The notes under the pieces were generated by a model. It did no database searches. It was not told where the DNA came from and worked only from the letters and a program-made list of their open reading frames with translations. Positions 57,314 to 64,000 of a DNA stretch of 64,000 nucleotides are shown here, one piece after another. The number at the start of each line of letters is the position of its first letter. The first letter of the stretch is position 1. Position numbers and translations under genes: made by a program. The stretch lies in the NCBI GenBank assembly GCA_958510875.1, contig OY294068.1:152494388-152558387 (forward strand). The letters run 5' to 3'. The stretch comes from Endomychus coccineus. Lineage: Eukaryota; Arthropoda; Insecta; Coleoptera; Endomychidae.

Positions 57314-58300
57314 TCTCTCACTTCTCCCAAAATCCTGATCCCGGATAGAGGAGATTGGAACAACGATACCCTCACCCTACTGCCACCAGACAGGATCGTA
57401 TGGTTCACAGATGGGTCCAAGGTAGGTCAGGCTTCTGGGGCGGGAGTGTACCTAAAAAGGCCAAGGACCACTATTTCAGTGACTCTAGGCGTTTACTGCA
57501 CGGTTTTGCAGGCGGAGCTCTACTCAATACTGACTTGTGCCATGGAAAACCTGCGAAGAAACTATGTAAATAGGCGCATATACATTTGCACAGACAGCCG
57601 GTCGACTCTGGGAGCTCTCAAATTACCCGGAGTCACATCAAGGACTGTCAAAGAATGCAGGGATACACTGGCTGAACTAGCTAGGAGAAATAAAGTTCAA
57701 CTCATCTGGGTTCCTCAGCGAAATTGTGGGAAACGAATTGGCCGACTCTCTGGCCAGGCGAGGGTCGTTCAGGTTCAGTGCCCCTATCATGCCGGAGCCC
57801 ATGGTCGCTTTATCAAACTGAACCAACTGAATAAAGAGTGGTCCGAACTGTGGCTAGAATCACCACGCATGAGGCAGGCCAAGCTCGTCATCAAAGAGCC
57901 TGTGCCTAGGCTCTCAAACAAATTCCTTTCTCTGAACAGAAGGGACATCAGAGAGATGACTGGAATTCTAACCGGTCACTGTCGTCTTGGCAAACATCTC
58001 CACACTATGGGCATCACAGATGACTCAATACGTAGGGAATGCAGAGGGGGGGTAGAAACTGCCTCTCACATCCTGTTAAAATGTCCAGCATTAGCATACC
58101 TCCGACAATTCGGAGAATTAAAACTGCTACCAGAAGATCTTATGGAGGCCAGCACTGGCAATATTCTGGGTTTCTGGCGGACCACAAACGTGCTAGAATA
58201 GGATGAGTTTCTGACCACGTGGCGCACAATGGGCCCAACAAAGTGGCCTGAGTGCATCAGGGGCTAAGCCCCCTCCCCTCTTATGAAGATGATGACATTT
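57314..58300 (+). mobile_element. 5'-truncated non-LTR retrotransposon with RNase H domain
   Basis: Reads DRIVWFTDGSKVGQASGAGV Y, then LQAELYSILTCAMENLRR, RRIYICTDSRSTLGAL and LIWVPQRNCG. These are the RNase H motifs with catalytic D (TDGS), E (AELY) and D (TDSR). Then come [52 protein letters not shown]. Same family as 22903-24011. 251 codons are open (57446-58201), but the final RNase H GNE.AD motif is broken (RLSGQA). No (tgat)n tail or target duplication found. Confidence 0.88.
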
Positions 58301-58948
58301 GAAACTATTTTTCCGGTTAGGTTCATAAGCCGTCATTGGCCCACAAATGATTACCATCCTAATTTGGATTTTTGCGCTATAGGTTGTCCCCTTCCTGATC
58401 TTATTTGATCAACCACATGATATGAAGATATATTCCTTGAATTGTTTAGTAGCGGATCAGCGAGATGTAGATTTGCGGAATTATTAAACTTTGACATGTC
58501 GAAAGACGATGTCGGAATGTTATCGGTTATTTTGTCGAATGTTAAAAATGTAAGATCTGCGCTGAAACCATTTTGGCATGATTTGATTTTGGCTTGAGTG
58601 ATTTTCGTGCACAGAAGAATGAGGCACTACGATACTCCAGCGCTCCTACTCACAAGGAGGCATGCTGTGTTTACAAATTGTTAATAACTCCTCGTCCACT
58701 ATTTATACTCCAGGGAGACACGCTTTGTGCATGAATTTGTATCAGACGTTTCTTTCCCTTAATTCTCCCACACTCCCTGACAGCGTACAATTACTTAATT
58801 TGTTCAAGTTAATGAAACGCTATCTACCTCTCTTAATATCGGTGTGCTAATGGAATCATAACAGGATAAGCTGACTGCGCACAATCGCAACAAGTTCTTA
58901 TTATCACCGATACTTAATATTGTGCGGTATCAATTCCAAGCAAAATTA
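58301..58948. other. Unrecognised sequence
   Basis: No coding motif, splice-bounded exon or repeat structure recognised between the non-LTR fragment and the foldback. Confidence 0.35.
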
Positions 58949-59547
58949 GTCCAGGCAACGAACCGGAAAATAAAAAAAAGACATGTAGATCAGAATTGAA
59001 AATTTTTTATTGGATTCGATTCGTGTAGTGGGGTTATGAGGATCATTCATAACACAAAAAACCTCACCGGTCACCCTCCCCCCCTCTCTTGGGGGCCAGA
59101 AATGACCAAAACTTGCCGATTTTCCACCCCCAGAATTGATTTCAACTAAATCTCAGGTCAAAATCGTGATCAGCGACCCAAAAAACCTCCTTGGTGAATT
59201 TAAAATCCAAAAAATATATATATTGCTAAAATAATCTATAAGGATGCAAAAATGGCAAATTTTCTATCCCATAATTGATTTCAAGTAAATCTGACGTCAA
59301 AATCGTGATCAGCGACCGAAAAAACCTCATCGGTTCATTTTAAATTCGAAATTACCCTTTTGGGTAATTTCGAATTTAATTATGAATTAAAAATGAACCC
59401 GCCCCAAGGGGGGGAAGGTGAGTGGTGAGGTTTTATGTGTCATGGATGATCCTGATAACACCACGAATCGAATCAAACAGAAATTTTTCGATTCTGACCT
59501 ACGTGTCTTTTTTTTATTATAGCTGAAATCCCGGCTCATTGCCTGGA
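58949..59547. mobile_element. Foldback element with GTCCAGGCA ends
   Basis: Starts gtccaggcaacgaaccggaa, ends ccggctcattgcctgga. Arms mirror each other (gattcgattcgtgtagtggg against accacgaatcgaatc; gaggatcattcataacac against gtgtcatggatgatc). The centre has two direct repeats with atcgtgatcagcgacc then aaaaaacctc, at 59165 and 59303. Terminal and internal motifs match the foldback at 10491-11423. Confidence 0.85.
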
Positions 59548-60502
59548 TGAAATATGTGATTCACAATCTCACCAGTATTTATAATCACTCTTCGGTCACG
59601 TCTCACTTGCTGCTTCCCCTTTATTCATTACAGCAGTGTGATAACAATCATTACCCATAATGATTGTTGAGGTTTCTTCTAAATTCACTTAATGCTATGA
59701 GCTGTTCCATTTTATCGGCGTCTTTCCTTTTCGAAAAAATATTAGTTAGACTGTGGAATAAAATCTGGTGTAGGATAAGCAAGCAATGCGCAACCAAAGG
59801 ATACCGCACACTTTAGTAGGGAAAGTGGCCCCCTGTCGAATTGGCTGAATTTTTGATATGTTATAGTCCAAGTCATTCCGAACAAAAAGTTCAATGGGCA
59901 CAACTTTTTCTATAGGCTGGTTTTGGCGCTAGAGGCCATTGAAAACTTTCATTTGTTCTTCATTGTTAAACAACACGAAACGTTATCCTGGATAATAATC
60001 ACTTTTCCGAATAATCAAGATCTAAACAGTCATTAATATGAGATACTATTAGAAGTATTGTTCATTGATGTCACTATAGGTGATCAATTATACAGCGTGT
60101 TCCAGCTATTACGGTCAAAATAATACTTCAAGTTGATGATGAAACTCAAGAATATAACAAAAATTGGTCTATCATTTTGATAGGGTTGTGTCGAATGAGT
60201 ACGTAAATACATCCGATAATTGTACTGATGCTCAAGGAGTGTGGCGGAGAAACTCCTTTTAGCGGGTCAACAAAGCCTCCATCTGCACATTCAGCATAAA
60301 TATAATAGGAAGGAAATAATGGGCTATAACTCAATAAATATATTATATGTAACATTTAACTTAACCATTGAACCTGGTATCGTTGACCCAAATGAAAAAC
60401 TCTCGACTGAACCCTAATAATTCATTTAATGATTTACAGGGTGTTCCATCTGAGAACATATCAATATGAACAAAGAAACAAGGAGAATATGCCATAAACA
60501 GT

Positions 60503-62553
60503 CTAAACAATCATAGGTTCTTCATTATTATGTCTCTCTGCAGCATCAGATACGGTATGAAGTATTTCGGTCGAAGGATACTTAACATTGGCAGCATGAC
60601 GGGCATATTCAAGGTACCAAAGTACGCTAGCTACATGCGAACATGTACCCAATGTACGACTGCCTGATTTCCACGTACAGTAGTACCCCTGAATTGGCAC
60701 ACCTTCCAAACTGACATTGTACTTGATCCACAGTTGCTATTTGATACTATTTCGATGACGAGATTTTATTCTCATCCTCAATAGACCTGGAATTTCAATA
60801 CGGTCGTCGAATTCAAATAAAACGTTTTCCAAATCCTGTCTATTATCTTGTACATAAGATGGAGCTATTTTTATCTGGAAAATTCCGAATGTTAGTTCTC
60901 GTAGGTACTCCAAACTGAGAACTGGAAAATTTAGTAATTGGTTTTCCTCCATTGGAAACCATCTACCATGTCTTCGTAGCAGACCCTCTTCTTCTATTCT
61001 CAACTGGAGTTCATTTATTTCATTGGCACGGTTTAACATTATCTGAGCTAGCTCAGCATTGGCTCCTTCCATGGTAATTGGTTCATGATACTTATTGATT
61101 ACCGCACATGCTATTCTGATATAGTCTCCTATATGCAGAACTTGTGGCATTGGTACAGTATCTCTGAAGAATTTGAACATATTCTTTATATGACCGTTTC
61201 TAGCTTCTACAATCCATCTCGTTTCGTAACTAGTCTAGATGAATTTACCTCTTCGGTTGTAAGCTGATGCTGTCCACCACCAAGTGCTACGGGCATTTTT
61301 ACTACTATACCTAAGTCACCCAAGAAATTCTGTGCGTCACGGTATCCCCTATCTAACATGAAAATATCACCTTGTTGGAACCAGTTCCTCAGACCCATTA
61401 AATCTCGTTCATACTCATGTCTCAACATTGCCGCATCATTATTTCTTGAATCAGAGAAATAAGGACCGTGAACATCTAGGATATAACCATTGGGAGCAAC
61501 AATCAATGCAGGTTTCAAAAGATGGTAACCCTTGTGTACACAGTATGATTGACGTAATACTTGAAATGTCCGACTTTTGGGTATTTTTATGTACGTCCCG
61601 TCAATATAAGCTATTGCTCTTCGATAATTTGGTTCAGGATTGTAAAGGGTATTTGCAAAATCCGTAACATGTCTAGTAATATATTGGCCCCTCTTTATAT
61701 GCTGATACCCTACATTTTGTGGAACGAATTGTTGTAATAATGATACACGCACTTTTTGAATTGCCAAGCTCACAGCTTGACGACTGGAATAGGAAAACAT
61801 GCCCATCAAGAATTGATCGGAAAGTCCTTGTCGTAATTTGCACAAGAAACATAACAAATCTTTCTTCGCTATTGCTCTATTTTTCTGATGAATATTGACG
61901 CGATTGCAAAATTCAAAGAGGTCTGTAAACTGCACTTTTTTTATTGGAGTTAACGCCTGGAACTCTTCATCAGTAAAATTATCCTCGTTATTGTATTTAT
62001 TTGTTGATTTATAGTTCAGCACAGCTTCTCGTAACGATACTAACATATGTTTGAGTTCATTACCTTTCAAATTGTATGGTCTTGTTATTCCTCTAAGCCC
62101 ATTCATAAAAGGTGGCAGAAGATGTTCCTCCTCATTCAAATGACCACCACAGATTCTGACGCCGTCAGGTGCAAACATTCCGGTCTTCAGAAATACATCC
62201 ACCCTACCAGAAGGTGACATTCTACCAAGATTTTCAAATCTACCAAATACAAAACATGACGTATGAGAGGTTCGCAACAAAACTTTAAGTACAGTTGGAT
62301 CGGGATCTTCTTCTTCATAAGCTTGTATCTCTGAGAGAATACTCAAATGACAGTTTCGGCAAATCCTTGTCTGTTCAATAAAAGGTATTTGAGGCAATTC
62401 TAATTCATTCCTTCGACGTTCGGCAATGGCTCTGCTTTCTTCGTCCAAACGTACCATTTGCCTTGGTGTTCCATTGTACTCACAAACAAAACATTCAAAT
62501 CTCACTGCGAAATTATACGCCATATTCAACTTTATATTGACATGAAGTAACAA
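60503..62553 (-). pseudogene. DDE_Tnp_4-type (HARBI1/ISL2EU-like) transposase with SWIM-like zinc finger
   Basis: The start at 62553 gives MLLHVNIKLNMAYNFAVRFE with CFVCEY, then CRNCHLSILSE (a possible Cys-rich N-terminal module), then an HTH region (LLCFLCKLRQGLSDQFLMGM FSYS). Catalytic core: RAIAYIDGTYIKIPKSRTFQ, SYCVHKGYHLLKPALIVAPN GYI, DIFMLDRGYRD, and after a one-base frameshift near 61225 RWIVEARNGHIKNMFKF, giving D, D and E. A stop (TAG, 60737-60739) interrupts the frame before VPIQGYYCTWKSGSRTLGTC SHVASVLWYLEYARH, a C.C..H-type SWIM-like finger. Only these two lesions separate ~680 codons, so inactivation is recent, or one of them is an assembly error. Flanked by its own terminal repeats. 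Confidence 0.88.
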
Positions 62554-63369
62554 ACAAACAAAACCTTGCTAGAAACTTTGACATCATTTCCAAAGCCATC
62601 TACAGAAAAATGTGTTTTTCTGCAGTAAAGGGATGCAATGTTTTCATATTATCCAGTAGGTACCCTTCAAGTTCGAGAATGAATAAACAATTTTTAAAAG
62701 AAATCTGGACTATATTTTTATACAGGGTGGGGCAATAGTGTGTCTTTCGATTTCTAGAGTTGTTCTATTGTGATATCGACTTGAAAACGAAAGTTAACTA
62801 GACAACAGAATCTAGCACAAGAATGTTTTGCATTTACAGGGCGATACGAAAAAAATCGGGTTGGAAGGTGAAGTGCATTATTTTAAAAAGAAATATCACT
62901 AATAATAATAATAAAAATAATGATAATGATATATATTAGTGAATTTTTCAAACATCTACATAACCTCCATTCACCACTATACCTACTATTATTGATTGTC
63001 TCTGAATCACTTGGAAGTTACGACTTTTTGGTCGAAATTGGGTAGTCCATTTGCAGATGCATACCTTGGAAATCCCTGACGTTAAGATGATAGATTTAGA
63101 AAGAAAAAAAAAGGCCATTTTATAGACAGACTTGTAATATTTCTCATTCTTTTTCATGGCCTAAAATTATTCAGGATGGTCGAACAATATTTTTCAGTAG
63201 GTACGGAACTTTTCGAATATAACTTTCGATTTCTTTTAAAAGGAACACTCCTTATATTTTTCGACTATGTGATGTAGAATACGGTGTAGAATAGGATTCA
63301 TAAACATTTTTTCATTGTAGATCCCTAAGACGATTTGTAACCATTTTCGAATTATTGCACTTTAAAAAT
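62554..63369. other. Non-coding interior of the DDE transposon
   Basis: About 800 bp between the transposase start and the right terminal repeat. It should contain the element's promoter. A cagggtggggcaatagtg stretch near 62723 and a (taa)n-rich tract at 62895-62935 are visible; no further gene. Confidence 0.45.
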
Positions 63370-63684
63370 TGTAAGTAGCTGGAACACACTGTATAATTGA
63401 CCAAATGTAGCAATACCAAAGAAAAATACTTTTAACAGTATGTCATATTAATGACTGTTTAGATCTTGATTATTCGGAAAAGTGATTATTATCCAGGATA
63501 ACGTTTCGTGTTGTTTAACAATGAAGAACAAATGTTCTCATTGGTCTCTAGCGCCAAAACCAGCCTATAGAAAAAGTTGTGCCCATTGAACTTTTTGTTC
63601 GGAATGACTTGGACTATAACATATCAAAAATTCAGCCAATTCGACAGGGGGCCACTTTCCCTACTAAAGTGAGCGGTATCCTTT

Positions 63685-64000
63685 AATCACTTCTGCAGTT
63701 TCAGTACTAGAATCGGGATGACCGACAGTACCCTCTCTGAAGATCCATGGTGTTGAACATAAAATAGGTCACCATTTGGTATCTGAATTAACAAAAATAA
63801 CGCGTGGGACTCGATGATATAACGTAACTAGATTTATTTGATGAGGATCAAGTTGTCTTGAACCACATAAGTAAAATACAGTATTGATATTGAAAAATTA
63901 TGAAACTACAATATTTGTTGAGTTCTGGAAATTAATTAACTAATGCGTGAATTGTAGAATTCACCCAGTGGGATGTAACATAGCCTAGGTCACCATTCGG
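63685..64000. other. Flank of the DDE transposon, nothing recognised
   Basis: The last 316 bp show no open frame with family motifs and no repeat structure. Confidence 0.35.

Larger units (their letters stand above)
59796..63684 (-). mobile_element. DDE transposon with ~310-bp terminal inverted repeats
   Basis: Ends aaaggataccgcacacttta and taaagtgagcggtatccttt. The inverted repeats continue inward to about 60113 and from about 63370, including ttagtagggaaagtggcccc, aggataacgtttcgtgttgt and caattatacagcgtgttcca with their mirrors. Arms are ~90% alike by eye, so the element is fairly young. It contains one transposase gene on the - strand (62553-60503). I could not identify a clear target duplication (flanks aacc and aatc). 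Confidence 0.9.

Noticed and set aside
1..64000. CRISPR array, bacterial operons, rRNA or viral gene clusters
   Set aside because: No regularly spaced short repeats with unique spacers, no compact gene arrangement and no capsid, envelope or rRNA-like sequence; the tandem arrays present have no spacers.

Overview
The window is animal nuclear DNA, most likely from an insect and possibly a beetle. It is AT-rich, with GT/AG-spliced short exons, long introns and many eukaryotic transposable elements of types common in insect genomes (Penelope-like, jockey/CR1-like and RNase H-bearing non-LTR elements, mariner, hAT, P, MULE, Crypton, Helitron). There is no operon structure, no ribosomal or convincing tRNA gene, and no CRISPR array. 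The order is an inference from repeat content; nothing in the window fixes the species.

One host gene occupies almost the whole window on the + strand. It encodes an alpha-2/delta auxiliary subunit of a voltage-gated calcium channel. I could place 17 exons between 773 and 55746. They sum to 2433 nt (811 codons), and every junction keeps phase. They run from the C-terminal half of the VWA domain, through the Cache-like region, to the cysteine-rich region near the C-terminus. The 5' exons (signal peptide, VWA_N, MIDAS start) and the terminal exon or exons lie outside the window or were not recognised.

The introns are packed with decayed, often nested transposons. 0-8 kb: a mariner-like remnant, a hAT-type MITE with 8-bp duplications, a 1.7-kb foldback and a Penelope-like element (PLE) pierced by a non-LTR 3' end. 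8-18 kb: two adjacent foldbacks, a jockey/CR1-like RT remnant, a PLE GIY-YIG remnant and a FLYWCH/MULE fossil. 19-24 kb: a mariner-like element with ~450-bp inverted repeats containing a P-type mini-element, then a 5'-truncated non-LTR insertion with target duplication. 25-36 kb: foldbacks, two Crypton-like tyrosine recombinase fossils, and a Helitron inside a hAT element inside the second Crypton. 37-45 kb: a second PLE with a hammerhead-like motif, a non-LTR 3' end and a 3.3-kb giant inverted repeat around a PLE RT fragment. 45-55 kb: mariner fragments and a 66-bp minisatellite. Beyond the last exon: an RNase H domain of a non-LTR element, another foldback, and a 3.9-kb DDE transposon with ~310-bp terminal inverted repeats and a nearly intact transposase carrying a SWIM-like zinc finger.

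I did not find an obviously new cellular system. The most useful observations are the precisely delimited nested insertions, the hammerhead-like motifs in the PLE 3' regions, the Crypton fossils, the DDE/SWIM transposon, and a motif (GTGATCAGCGACC) shared by several foldback elements. All coordinates come from reading by eye. Exon edges are firm to the base; edges of degenerate repeats are approximate.
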